From Verrucomicrobiota bacterium (GTDB taxonomy: Bacteria > Verrucomicrobiota > Verrucomicrobiia > CAIQCK01): a stretch of 64,000 nucleotides of DNA. The notes below the pieces were generated by a model. The model searched no databases. It had not been told where the DNA came from and saw only the letters and a program-made list of their open reading frames with translations. Made by a program: the position numbers and the translations under genes. Below are positions 26,101 to 34,497 of the stretch, in pieces. Positions within the stretch are counted from its first letter, which is position 1, and the number at the start of each line of letters is the position of its first letter. Where the stretch lies: contig JACRJX010000008.1 in the NCBI GenBank assembly GCA_016235595.1, forward strand, positions 41,092-105,091. Reading direction: 5' to 3'.

Positions 26101-26263
26101 TGTCTTTCAACTTCGGCGTCGTCTCTTTCCAGTTATGGTTGTTCTGGCCGCTGAGGATCAGCACGCGAATCGGGTCGGCCGCGTCCGCCCGGCAGGCGAG
26201 TGCGACGAGGCACGCGGCGATGGCGGGCAGGAGCTTCGTTCGGAAGAAGGGCGTTGTTCTCAT
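23192..26263 (-). CDS. Large secreted ThuA - HEAT-repeat - discoidin-like protein
   Basis: This 1023-residue protein is translated from ATG 26263. The open frame reaches 26797, but only this start gives a signal peptide (LLPAIAACLVALACRADA). Residues about 30-235 form a ThuA domain, a class I glutamine amidotransferase-like fold used in trehalose or sugar metabolism (start IRVLILSGQNNHNWKETTP). Residues about 290-860 are HEAT repeats. The last 130 residues resemble an F5/8 type C or NPCBM sugar-binding domain (FAAIDGNPSSYWDEAD, then IRELGIYG). This architecture is common in PVC membrane-bound dehydrogenase regions. It likely binds glycans and scaffolds the Gfo/Idh/MocA enzymes downstream. Confidence 0.8.
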   Translation of the reverse strand: MRTTPFFRTKLLPAIAACLVALACRADAADPIRVLILSGQNNHNWKETTPKLKDILTASGRFTVDVTDHPEQCDAAAFARYDVLLSNWNAWGKVAVTNWPAATRTAYLDFIRGGKGLVVVHAGSSTFYDWPEYQQAGCASWKLGQTGHGKPHEFTVKATDTAHPITRGVEPFKTTDELWMRPGVQSTAKVLATGDDQPVALVTEFGKGRGFTLMLGHNGAFMATPGFQTLLLRGTEWAATGNVTLAATAAAEKPADSDTVLKELAAYRFGDNRQPVLNLEKLAAAASTDPAARKQLATKLAAMLASGATVEAKQAACWQLSIIGSAAEVPVLVKWVADKDLGYQARLALERIPGGESLAAMRAALASASGEARVGLINSLAARRDVKAVTDIAKLLADTDAATAGAAIEALGKIRGAEAASALMAADGKVPATLKLRLSVALLQCAKALMAAGRAKEAAPILETLCRANQPPFIRIEAFPAWAGMLGEKGEEMILAALASGDRTKQTAAIRALRTTRSPALVMGAVERMKKLPADLQVQVIVLLSERGDTAALPVIADAVESEEPSVREAALVAFGLVGNDAIVSFLAKQAEAATDDEKKIIVASLARLRGGGVEQAMIAELKQAAPAVQRELVRALVARNAKSALPALIEASRGKNDEVRKEAIAALGKLGDKTTCPALLAIVEHSQAAESALVVICRREATLEPVLPAFGTASAAKKTALLSVLGGVGGQQALEAVRGAMKTDDPLQRLAAVRALAEWSDAAPLDELVALATTTDDAKCKAFALRGVAKLAPLAKDRPPADVIKLISRAMAAGGGVGERRALLGALGNFHGAQALKAAEACLKDPDLAAEAKAAVQQIKAGGKAKSARSGGPAFSEDIVKLFDTLDNLARGGKATNLDSLSPDGQGQPPFAAIDGNPSSYWDEADQQKLYHIRVLLRERSTVSTLRILGFGHHNYAPKDFEVICDGKVVKKVEGAEYKDNLLTLALPPTECSVVELKITGYYGRSPAIRELGIYGSAVKTK

Positions 26264-26545
26264 GGCGCTGGACTTCACGTTTCCGCGGACGGCGTGATTG
26301 TTTCGAACGTGCAAAGGATACTCCGTATTGCACTGCCCGTCTTGTGGATTTTGCCGGCGAAGGATTTTGCACAAACGCTGCAGCAGCCCCGCCGGCGCCA
26401 GCGGAAGCCGATACGGGCACTTGACGCTTGGCGTAAAGTGCGGGAGGATTTTGTTCTTGTGGACGGTGGACGGTTTCAATGGCAAGCGGCGAAGGGCAGC
26501 TTGCAGGGCCGTTGCGCGCGTGACTGACGAACAAGCCGGCGGAAA

Positions 26546-27361
26546 ATGCGAATCGTGAGCGCCAATCGGATATGGGTGATGATGCTTCTGGTCGCTGCGT
26601 GGCAGGGGGCGTTTGCGGAGGAAGTGCTGAAGACAGCAAACGCGACCCAGAGCCAATGGCCGCCGTTTGTCACGATGATCCGGTCGGTCGAACTGCCAGC
26701 CATGGCCGGGAACGGGCAGTTGCGCATGGCGAAGGTGCCGAAAGGCGCAATAGTCCAACTCGTCAAGGTGGATGGGGATCGTGTGGAAGTGATCCATCAG
26801 GGCTTGACGATTCGGATGCCCGCGATCATGACAGATCTCTCAATCCGCGCCCAAGCGCCGAAACCGCCGGCTGCGTCCCCACCGCCGCCCGTTCAACCGG
26901 TCGCCGCATCTGCCGGACAGGCAACGCCACCGAGCCAGCCTGCGCCAGACGCGCAAACCTTTATCAAGTCCTCCATGAACGAGGAGACTTTCAAGGCAGC
27001 GGGATTGGACAAGCTTTCGCCCGCCGAACTGCAAGCCCTGGACAATTGGTTGCTAAGCATCGTGCTCGCATCGAGACGGGCCAACACTTCCCAGCAACAG
27101 AATGAACCATTGCTGACCACGCCGGGCAGGAGGGTGGGCAGTTTCGAGCGCGCACTGTTGGTCAAGAACTTCAACGGCGAGAGAGTGTTGGTCCAGCGGG
27201 CGAACGGCGAGAAATGGATGCTGAAAGCCAAAACCTGGTGCCGCTGGTCCTGGAGATACGAGGGGCGGCACGTCTGTCTGGTCTTTGGCCCGACGACGTC
27301 GCAACTGATCAACGACTACGGCGAGACCTACGATTTCTGGACGGACAAACAGGTCGACTAG
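26546..27361 (+). CDS. Secreted protein with SH3-like region and Pro-rich linker, function unknown
   Basis: This 271-residue protein has a signal peptide (VMMLLVAAWQGAFA). Residues about 45-95 look like a bacterial SH3-type fold (RMAKVPKGAIVQLVKVDGDRVEVIHQG). A Pro/Ala-rich linker (about residues 106-135) follows, then a helical GLDKLSPAELQALDNWL motif found in many Gram-negative secreted proteins of unknown function. The C-terminal 70 residues are rich in aromatic residues (WCRWSWRYEG). It is divergent from the ThuA/HEAT gene; the 282 bases between them show no convincing promoter or operator by eye. Confidence 0.55.
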   Translation: MRIVSANRIWVMMLLVAAWQGAFAEEVLKTANATQSQWPPFVTMIRSVELPAMAGNGQLRMAKVPKGAIVQLVKVDGDRVEVIHQGLTIRMPAIMTDLSIRAQAPKPPAASPPPPVQPVAASAGQATPPSQPAPDAQTFIKSSMNEETFKAAGLDKLSPAELQALDNWLLSIVLASRRANTSQQQNEPLLTTPGRRVGSFERALLVKNFNGERVLVQRANGEKWMLKAKTWCRWSWRYEGRHVCLVFGPTTSQLINDYGETYDFWTDKQVD

Positions 27362-27395
27362 CCGCGGCACACGCGCCCGGGTCCAACGGACCGGC

Positions 27396-30300
27396 TCACT
27401 CCCAGGCCACCGCCGGCGGTGTGGAGAGCCTCCGGCAATCCACTCCGGCAAAGCTCGCGTCCTTCGCGCCAGGATGAATCACATAGCTCATCCGGATGCC
27501 ATTCGCCTGCTTTGCGCCGGTGTGAAACCCGATGCTGCCCCAACTGCCGCCCGTGTCCCAGTAGGCCAGGCTCTCGACGGGTGTCAGCGCCACGCATGAG
27601 TGTGCCCAATCCGGCGCGAAGACTGCATACCACTTCGGCTTCGCATTGCGGCCGTAAACATTCTCGGCGTCGCCATGGCCGTCCACGACCGCCGTGTTGC
27701 CCCTGTCATCGGCAAAGGCGCAACGGTCGAGATAGTGGGCGCGCGAGTAGAGATAGCCGGCGGGTTTATTGACGGTGATCTCCACATCAAACCGCTGCGG
27801 GTAAAACGTGTATCGCTTCTCGTAAACCACGCCGTCCTTCAGCGCCTTGCGGACGCGCACGACGGTGCGCACCGGACCGCTGTGCTCCACATCGAATTTC
27901 TCCACCGTTCCCTCTTCGCTGCTCCAACCGGTCTCGCGAGACGACAGAATCAGGTTCTTCAAGAAGTTCTTGCCAGTGATTCCTTCCTTGCGCGCCGCGA
28001 GGAACGTCAACGTGCCATTTTCAAACCGCGTCTCGTAGCCGGGCGCGACCACCGTCTGCTGCGCCGCGCGCCAGAATGAGCCGCCGGGAGCCAGCGACGC
28101 GGGAAGCGCGGATTTGTCGCGCCAGAGCACCACAAACTTGCGCGTCGCGTCAGCCGTCAGGCTGCCAGGCATGATGAAGCAGAGCTTGCCGCCGTCCTGC
28201 TGCGCTGGCACGGCTTTCCCCGGCTTGCCGTCGGCGCCCGCTTCCGCCACGCGCACCGAATTCGGATCGGCTCCGGCAGGCAACGCGAATGGCACAACCA
28301 CCGTTTCGTCCTCGCGCGCCACGCCGGCGGCTGAAACACGCAACAGTTTGTGATGAGGCCAGCGCGACCAATCGGCAACCACCTGGACCGTCTGCTCGGC
28401 GTGGTTGTTCAACGTTGATAATTCCTTCACCTTGCCGGACGAGTTCACCGTCACTGACAGTACGCGAGCGCCGTCGACCGCCGCTGTGTCCATTTCCGCG
28501 ACGACTTGCGTGCCGGCGCGGGGCTTGAGATTGACCATCGCGCGGCTCGTGGCGCGGCCGTCCATGCAAAACTCCACCGCCGCGCCGCTCACCGCAACGC
28601 CGCCGTAGTTGGAAATTGCGGCCGAGATGCGCAGCTTGCTGCCTTGTTTCGGCACCGCCGGCTCGATCTGCATATCACTCACCCGGAGGTCTGGCTGCTG
28701 CATGCCCTTGCCTCTCAGCAACAAGAACGAAGCCGGCGCCGCCACGGGCCCAAACTCGATCTGGCCCGCCGCGCCCGCGCGAAATTCCATCACGTCGAGC
28801 GGCTGCCCTTCGGCGTCGCACCGATAGAGCACGCCAGTCGTGGCTTTGCTGGCGCGGTCTGCGTCCGACGGCCGCAGCGTCACGCGCGACGTCGCCGCGC
28901 CGACCGTCACGCGCAGCCGGCCTTCCGACTCGGCAGTCAGCGTCACGGGCACGCCGTCGCGGTCGCTGAAAGCATAGCCCGGCGTGCGGATGGTCGTCAC
29001 GGGCTTGCCGTTTTCCATCACCAGCGATTGCTGCACCTTCGGTCCCGTCACGACCCAGCCGTTCTGCGGCAGATCGCATGCCTTGCCGCCGAGGGTCGCG
29101 CGATACGGCTTCTCGCCGAAGTTGACGACGCAAACCGTGCCATCGCTGAAGCGCGTGCGCTGCACGGCGCGGTCGGGGGTGACGAACTCGTGCGACACGA
29201 GCTCCGCCGTCGCCAGCGTCTCGTGGAGCTTGCAGGTGTTGCGATAGGTGCGCAGGAACACGGCGCGATCCTTATGCCACGCCCCTTCCTTGTTGGCCCA
29301 GAGCAGCGGGATGGTGCCGTAGAGAATGTTGAAGGCGTCCTTCTTCGGCGTGATCTCCGGCGCGGCGTCGAGTAGGAAATCACTCGCGTCACCCCAATAC
29401 CACGTCGAGACGATGCAATCGTGGAAGACCAATTCCCACAACGGCGCGCGGGATTCGTGGCCAATGCCCCATTTCGCGTAGTCGGCCCACTTGGTCTTCA
29501 GCTTGCCCCACGCGCCTTCAAACTCCTGGTCCTTCGTCTTCGGATGAAGCAGGTGGCCGGCCGGCCACGAGGCGTAGCCGCCGCTCTGCATGCCCTCGAT
29601 GTAATCCACCCACGGCACGCACCACCAGATGCCATGCTCGCCACCCATCACGAGCTTGCGGTCGCGAAACACGCGGTGCAGCGCCGGCCCGCACTCGCGT
29701 TTCTGCGTGCGCGTCATCGGATGTTTCGGGTCGTAGCATTCATACATGCCTTCAGCCGTCGTCACGTCAATGAACCGCCCGACGAACGGCCATTCGGCGA
29801 GCACCTTCTCGGCGGTCGCTTTCGCCGCTGCCACCCAAAGCGTTGGGCAACGTTTCATGTATTGCGTTTTCTTGTCCCAGGTCAGCCATGCTGTCATGCG
29901 CTGCTGGTCGCTCTTCAACACGGCGTCGTCGGGCAGCATGGCGTGGTTGGAATCAAGCTTGCCGTCCTTCGCCTGGAGGATGTCGGTGTAGTTGTCGTAT
30001 TCGCTGGTGAGATAGCCGAGGTCGTTCACGGCGCGCATGTCGGCAGGCTTGGCGGGTTTGCCGTGGATGAGCATCTTCTCGACGCCCGCGGCTTTCGCTT
30101 CGCGCGCGAACGCCAGCGTCGCATCGCCCCACACGTCCGGCGCGCCGAACAGCCGTTTCAAGTTCGGGTTCTTCTTCAGCTTCTCCGTGAACGGCACGAT
30201 GAGGCCGTGCTCCTTCGCGTAAGCGCGGTAGCGTTTGCAGAGCGCGACGTAGCCGCCCTTCGCCGAGAAGTGGTAAAGCAGGCTGCGCGTGTAGCCAAAC

Positions 30301-30962
30301 GCCTCTTTTTGCGGACGCCACGTCACCTGCGGAGCGACCAGAGAACGGCCGTCTTTGCCGGTGACCTTCTGCATTCTCACCTCGCAGTCGTCGCTGGTTT
30401 CCAGCAGCAGCAGACAGCCGGCTCCCGAATCGAGATCGCATAGCCCGACCCACGGCATGTCGAGCCGGTCACCGCCGAAACTGCCGCGCGGGAACGGCTG
30501 CAAATCGAGGGGATAGAGATGGCCGTTGCTGTAGTCGGCTACCGCCAGCACGCCGCGCGGGACGTCGAGCACGAACGGCTCGATGAACCGATGGGAAACG
30601 CAAGGCTTCGCCGGCTCCTCCACGCTCGCCTCAACGCGCAGGTCGGAAGCGTTCGCGCCCGGCAGGGAGAAACGCAACCGCAGCGTGACGCGCTTGTCTT
30701 TACCGGCGTCGAAGGCGCGCGTGGCTTCAATGGAGGTTTTGGTCTGCTTCAGCACACGATACACGGGCTCACTCCGCGGAGTGGACTTTTCCGGGGCGGG
30801 TTGTTCCCAGACCCGGTCGCTGGTATTCTCGCGGACACTGATCCGGCCGCTGTCGGGCTCGATCTCGACGCGGAGCGCGCGGTTTTCCAACACAACCGGC
30901 TCGGCGGCGACCGCGAGCGCGACGCAGGAAGCGGCAAAGAGGAGAATGAAACTGTTTCTCAT
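27396..30962 (-). CDS. Very large secreted glycosidase-like protein with CARDB domain
   Basis: This protein of about 1188 residues starts at ATG 30962 (GGAGCAAC upstream), giving a Sec leader (ILLFAASCVALAVAAE). The first 600 residues resemble the DUF5696/GH101-like group: a beta-sandwich, then a probable TIM barrel with segments such as GVEKMLIHGKPAK and YLTSEYDNYTD. Residues about 740-850 look like a CARDB adhesion domain (PDLRVSDMQIEPAVPKQGSK). The last 330 residues form another beta-rich domain found with glycosidases (DWSRWPHHKLL and YTFYPQRFDVEITV). It probably degrades a glycan outside the cell. Catalytic residues could not be placed with certainty. It faces the plus-strand gene at 31075. 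Confidence 0.6.
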   Translation of the reverse strand: MRNSFILLFAASCVALAVAAEPVVLENRALRVEIEPDSGRISVRENTSDRVWEQPAPEKSTPRSEPVYRVLKQTKTSIEATRAFDAGKDKRVTLRLRFSLPGANASDLRVEASVEEPAKPCVSHRFIEPFVLDVPRGVLAVADYSNGHLYPLDLQPFPRGSFGGDRLDMPWVGLCDLDSGAGCLLLLETSDDCEVRMQKVTGKDGRSLVAPQVTWRPQKEAFGYTRSLLYHFSAKGGYVALCKRYRAYAKEHGLIVPFTEKLKKNPNLKRLFGAPDVWGDATLAFAREAKAAGVEKMLIHGKPAKPADMRAVNDLGYLTSEYDNYTDILQAKDGKLDSNHAMLPDDAVLKSDQQRMTAWLTWDKKTQYMKRCPTLWVAAAKATAEKVLAEWPFVGRFIDVTTAEGMYECYDPKHPMTRTQKRECGPALHRVFRDRKLVMGGEHGIWWCVPWVDYIEGMQSGGYASWPAGHLLHPKTKDQEFEGAWGKLKTKWADYAKWGIGHESRAPLWELVFHDCIVSTWYWGDASDFLLDAAPEITPKKDAFNILYGTIPLLWANKEGAWHKDRAVFLRTYRNTCKLHETLATAELVSHEFVTPDRAVQRTRFSDGTVCVVNFGEKPYRATLGGKACDLPQNGWVVTGPKVQQSLVMENGKPVTTIRTPGYAFSDRDGVPVTLTAESEGRLRVTVGAATSRVTLRPSDADRASKATTGVLYRCDAEGQPLDVMEFRAGAAGQIEFGPVAAPASFLLLRGKGMQQPDLRVSDMQIEPAVPKQGSKLRISAAISNYGGVAVSGAAVEFCMDGRATSRAMVNLKPRAGTQVVAEMDTAAVDGARVLSVTVNSSGKVKELSTLNNHAEQTVQVVADWSRWPHHKLLRVSAAGVAREDETVVVPFALPAGADPNSVRVAEAGADGKPGKAVPAQQDGGKLCFIMPGSLTADATRKFVVLWRDKSALPASLAPGGSFWRAAQQTVVAPGYETRFENGTLTFLAARKEGITGKNFLKNLILSSRETGWSSEEGTVEKFDVEHSGPVRTVVRVRKALKDGVVYEKRYTFYPQRFDVEITVNKPAGYLYSRAHYLDRCAFADDRGNTAVVDGHGDAENVYGRNAKPKWYAVFAPDWAHSCVALTPVESLAYWDTGGSWGSIGFHTGAKQANGIRMSYVIHPGAKDASFAGVDCRRLSTPPAVAWE

Positions 30963-31074
30963 GGTGATTGTTGCTCCAGTGACGAACATGGAAGTATAGT
31001 CGCGAATACTGCGCGAAATTCCAAGACGAAGTTTCGCCGGGCACCGCTTGCGCAATGTGTTAGATTACGCGCCT

Positions 31075-32205
31075 ATGACTCAAACGACTGCGCCCATTGC
31101 CATCAGCGATCCGGTTAATCACCGGATTCTGGAGGCTTCGGAAGACAAGGTCGGCGGGTTTCAACGAGACCCGTTCGCCGAGATCAGCCGCCTCTCCGGC
31201 GTGGACGCCTCCGTGGTCATCGAGCGCATCCGTGCCATGCTCGCCGCGGGCGTCATCCGGCGCGTGCGGCAGACGCTGCTGGCCAACAACCTCGCTCCCG
31301 GCGCGCTCGTGGCGTGGAAAGTGCCGGCCGAGAAGCTCGACGCCGCGTTCGAGTTCCTGTTGCAGAAGGACCCGTTCTCCGGTCACATCGTCATTCGCTC
31401 CACCGACGTGGCAGCGCCCGGTTGCGACTACAGGCTCTGGACGACGTTGAAGGTGCCGCAGGGTTACTCGGTCCAGAAACACTGCGAGTTCCTGATGCGG
31501 CAGATCGGCGCGACCGCGTTCCGGCTCATGCCGGCGAAGAGGATGTTTTCACTCGGCGTCGGCCACATGCGGCGGCGGGGCATCAAGCCCGGCAGCAAAA
31601 GCGACGCGCCCGCCGAGCCTGTCGAGTTCGACGTCGTGCAGCTGACGGAGTTGGAGTGGCGCGTGCTCATCGCCCTCAAACGCGAGTTCACACCGGAGGA
31701 ACTCTGCCGCAATCTTTGGGAGGCGCGCGCGCGCGAAGCCGGTGTGCCGCTGGAGAAGTTCTGCGAAATCGCCGAGGATTTCAGCCGCCGCAATCTCATC
31801 GGCCGCTTCTCGACATTCCTCGAACACGTCAAGCCACTCGCCAGCGGCGAGAAGGTGACCGGTTTCAACGGCTTGTTCCACTGGGCCGTGCCGGCCGGCC
31901 GCGAGCTGGAAGCCGGCGCTGAAGTGGGGCGTTTTCACGCGCTCACGCACGCCTATTGGCGTGACGCCGGCCCTGACTTCGGTAACGTCAACATCATGGC
32001 CGTCGCCCATGCGCCAGACAAGGAGACCGTCCTCGCCCACAAAGCCGCGATTGACGTGCACCTGAAGCAATGCGGCATCTCAGTGACGCTCACCGCCGTC
32101 TATTGGGGCGGTCGCAGTGAGGTCAAGCCGTCGGAGATTTCGCCGTTCGCCTATCGCGACTGGTGCAAGAACGTGGGACTGAATCCCGACGCGATGCGGG
32201 AATAG
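31075..32205 (+). CDS. Two-domain Lrp/AsnC-type protein, possible fused siroheme decarboxylase (AhbA/AhbB-like)
   Basis: This protein of about 376 residues contains two successive winged-helix/AsnC-type halves. Half 1 has FAEISRLSGVDASVVIERIR and GVIRRVRQTLLANNL. Half 2 (from about residue 190) has LTELEWRVLIALKREFTPEEL and LIGRFSTFLEH. Siroheme decarboxylase uses two Lrp-like subunits, AhbA and AhbB, to convert siroheme to didecarboxysiroheme on the way to heme in anaerobes, and each half resembles one of them. A plain Lrp-type regulator is the alternative. No other heme gene is adjacent. The seven-heme cytochrome in this window needs heme. The start is uncertain between 31048 and 31075. Confidence 0.5.
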   Translation: MTQTTAPIAISDPVNHRILEASEDKVGGFQRDPFAEISRLSGVDASVVIERIRAMLAAGVIRRVRQTLLANNLAPGALVAWKVPAEKLDAAFEFLLQKDPFSGHIVIRSTDVAAPGCDYRLWTTLKVPQGYSVQKHCEFLMRQIGATAFRLMPAKRMFSLGVGHMRRRGIKPGSKSDAPAEPVEFDVVQLTELEWRVLIALKREFTPEELCRNLWEARAREAGVPLEKFCEIAEDFSRRNLIGRFSTFLEHVKPLASGEKVTGFNGLFHWAVPAGRELEAGAEVGRFHALTHAYWRDAGPDFGNVNIMAVAHAPDKETVLAHKAAIDVHLKQCGISVTLTAVYWGGRSEVKPSEISPFAYRDWCKNVGLNPDAMRE

Positions 32206-32225
32206 ACACGTAGGGATTGCCCACG

Positions 32226-32267
32226 AAACACGCCAAAAACGCTCAGGAAAAAACTTTTCGCGTGTTT
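32226..32267. terminator. Weak inverted repeat, possible terminator, ending at IS target site
   Basis: AAACACGC at 32226-32233 and GCGTGTTT at 32260-32267 form an 8-bp stem with a 26-base A-rich loop, 20 bases after the stop of the AsnC-type gene. Before the insertion it would have separated two convergent genes. There is no clear U-run, so terminator activity is doubtful. The right arm ends at the TA target of the IS630 insertion. Confidence 0.25.
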
Positions 32268-32268
32268 A

Positions 32269-33268
32269 GAGCACATTAAATAAAACTGTAGCCACATGAG
32301 GCAAACCAATTCATCGCGTCTCGGCGTGTGACGGTGGCCAAAGCCGCACTGACGGCTTGGCCCAGAGCCGCGGGCGTTCGCGCTTCGGCACTGCGCAGGT
32401 AGGCTTTGACTTTGCTCCACATTTTTTCGATGGGATTCAGGTCCGGTGAATAGGCGGGCAAAAAAAGCACCTCTGCCCCTGCTTGCCGGATCAACGAGAG
32501 AGTCTGATCCGTTTTGTGCGGGCTGAGGTTGTCCAGAATCACGCGATCCCCCGCGCGTAGCGTCGGGCACAAAGCCTCACGGACATAAGCTTGGAACACG
32601 TCGGCGTCAGTGGCTCCTTCCAGCGTCACACAAGCCGCCGGTCCCTCCACGCGCAACGAACCGATCGTCGTCGTGCTCTTCCAATGCCCGCAGGGAGTGT
32701 GGCCGAACACGCGCTGGCCTCGCGGCGCACGGCCGCGCAGACGGGTCAGGTCGGTTGCGGCACCCGATTCGTCCAGAAAGATCAAGCGAGCCGGGTCCCA
32801 GCCCCCTTGTTGTCGCCGCCACGCCCGGCGCGCCCGGGCAACATCCGCTCGGTCCTGCTCGCTGGCTCGAAGTGTCTTTTTTTATATGTCAGACCCATTT
32901 TCTGCAGCACGTAGTGGATGGCCGGCAGGGAACAGGTCAGTTTGACGGCGGCACGCAGTTCTTTCAGGGTTAGGTCCGGCTTACGAGCCAGCAGGCGGCG
33001 CATCTGGCATTGATGCGTCGGCAGGATCCTGGGCTTGCGACCCGAAAAGCGATGGCGCGCAGCGATGTCGCCCGTGTGCCGACGCTGCTGCAAGAGCTTC
33101 TTGACCATGCCCAACGAGACCCCGTAACGATGGGCGATTTGGTCTCGGGTGCCTTCCTGATGATCGTAAGAAGCCAGGATGCGTTCGCGCAGGTCCAACG
33201 ATAAGGTTCGCATGCCCCTATGTTATCAGAAAGAGCACCTTATGGCTACAGTTTTAATTAAACTGCTC
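32269..33268 (-). mobile_element. IS630-family insertion sequence, complete, 1000 bp
   Basis: Terminal inverted repeats of 26 bases (23 matches) lie at 32269-32294 and 33243-33268. Each begins with GAGCA and ends with AAACTGTAGCCA. A TA target duplication is present at 32267-32268 and 33269-33270, as expected for the IS630/Tc1/mariner group. The single transposase is encoded in two frames with an A7 slip site. All key elements look intact, so the copy may be active. It separates the AsnC-type gene from the aminotransferase gene. Confidence 0.95.
32276..33213 (-). CDS. IS630-family transposase (two frames joined by -1 frameshift)
   Basis: The first frame (33213-32782) has a helix-turn-helix and winged-helix DNA-binding part (LSLDLRERILASY, then GVSLGMVKKLLQQRR). 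The second frame (to 32276) has the DDE catalytic core: Asp in FLDES, Asp in ILDNLSPHK and Glu in NPIEKMWS. A run of seven A residues on the minus strand (32877-32883) followed by G is a typical IS630 slip site. A -1 shift there joins YKK to KTLRASEQDRADVARAR, matching the family consensus. The product would be about 312 residues, a normal length. Without slipping, the first frame would end at 32782. Confidence 0.9.
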
Positions 33269-34494
33269 TAGCGGGCCACTTCTTCCATCTCCGACTTTAA
33301 CGCACCGGCGAGAAGCCGGTATTGGGGCAACGAGTTGTAAAGCTGCGCCGAGATGCGCAGCAACCGCTTCGGTGGCGCGGGCCACGGGATGATCGGAACT
33401 TCAATACGATGCCGGAGACGAAGCCTGTCCTGAAGCGGATCGGCGTAGAGCGGTGACGCCGGAGTGCCATCGTCGGCTGCGTCGGCAATCGGAATCGACG
33501 CCAACGAACCGATGAGTTTCTCCGGGCATGGCAACGCGATGCCAAGCGCGTCGCAGAGGATTTTTCTCCCCGCCAACGCCAGCGCGCGATTGCGCCGCAT
33601 CACTTCCGGCCAGCCGCCAGGCAGGAACGAGCCGACCCACCGCAGCGATTCCGGCACGCTCAGCCACGCCGATGGATCGCACGTGCCCGTCCACCCAAAC
33701 TCAATCTGGAAACGCGACCGCTCGGTCCGCGTCGAGTTCGCGCCATGGCTGATGGCCAGCGGCCGGATGAGCGCCTGCCGGTCACGGCGCACGACGAGAA
33801 AACCCGCGCCCTTCGGCGCGCAGAGCCACTTGTGGCAATTGCCGGTGTAGTAGGCCGCGCCGATCTCCCGCAACCGCAGCGGCATCATGCCCGGCGCGTG
33901 CGCGCCGTCCACGAGCGTCTCGACTCCGCGCTCCGCAAGCTTCTCCGCCAGCCTTTGGATCGGCATCACCAAGCCGGTCTGGCTGGTAACGTGATCGAGC
34001 AGCGCGAGCCGTGTTCGCGGCGTCACACGCTCCATCACCGACGCCACGATGTCGTCCGACGACGCCAGTGGAAACGGAACCGCGACCACCGTCACGCGCG
34101 CGCCCCACTGCGCCGCCGCGAAATCCAGCGCGTTGCGGCAGGCGTTGTATTCGTGATCCGTCACCATCAGCTCGTCGCCGCGCTCAAACCGCAGCGAGCG
34201 CAGCACCGTATTGACGCCGGCGGTGGCATTCGGCACGAAGACCAGGTCGTCCGCATCCGCCCCGACAAACTCCGCCAGCGCCGCCCGCGCCGAGTCGAGC
34301 AATCCTTCCAGGTCGCGCACGAAAAACTGCACCGGCTGTTGTTCCAATCTCGCGCGGATTTGCTGCTGGAATTCGAGCACGGGGCGCGGGCAACTGCCGA
34401 ACGAGCCATGATTCAGAAAGACCACATCCGGATCGAGCGGCCAGATCGCCGGATCACTGGCGGGCTGGCATAGAGAAGGTTCTTCGACGCTCAC
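33268..34494 (-). CDS. Class V aminotransferase-fold PLP enzyme (isopenicillin N epimerase-like)
   Basis: This 408-residue protein has the fold type I pattern: VVFLNHGSFGSCPRPV near the N-terminus, ATAGVNTVL phosphate-binding region, VDGAHAPGMMPL with the PLP-pairing Asp, and GNCHKWLCAPKG with the Schiff-base Lys. It most resembles isopenicillin N epimerase/cysteine desulfurase-like proteins. The GTG start follows the NuoB-like stop by three bases, so it is the last gene of the hydrogenase cluster. A sulfur-supply (desulfurase-type) role for the many Fe-S proteins is possible, but no catalytic Cys loop was identified. Its stop codon TAG was formed by the IS insertion; it would have been TAA before. 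Confidence 0.75.
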   Translation of the reverse strand: MSVEEPSLCQPASDPAIWPLDPDVVFLNHGSFGSCPRPVLEFQQQIRARLEQQPVQFFVRDLEGLLDSARAALAEFVGADADDLVFVPNATAGVNTVLRSLRFERGDELMVTDHEYNACRNALDFAAAQWGARVTVVAVPFPLASSDDIVASVMERVTPRTRLALLDHVTSQTGLVMPIQRLAEKLAERGVETLVDGAHAPGMMPLRLREIGAAYYTGNCHKWLCAPKGAGFLVVRRDRQALIRPLAISHGANSTRTERSRFQIEFGWTGTCDPSAWLSVPESLRWVGSFLPGGWPEVMRRNRALALAGRKILCDALGIALPCPEKLIGSLASIPIADAADDGTPASPLYADPLQDRLRLRHRIEVPIIPWPAPPKRLLRISAQLYNSLPQYRLLAGALKSEMEEVAR

Positions 34495-34497
34495 GGC

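Noticed and set aside
26264..26797. N-terminal extension of the ThuA/HEAT protein
   Set aside because: It is low-complexity and rich in Arg/His, and a clean signal peptide starts at ATG 26263.
27362..27395. GGTCC-AAC-GGACC hairpin between convergent genes as a terminator
   Set aside because: The stem is only 5 bp and has no U-run on either strand.
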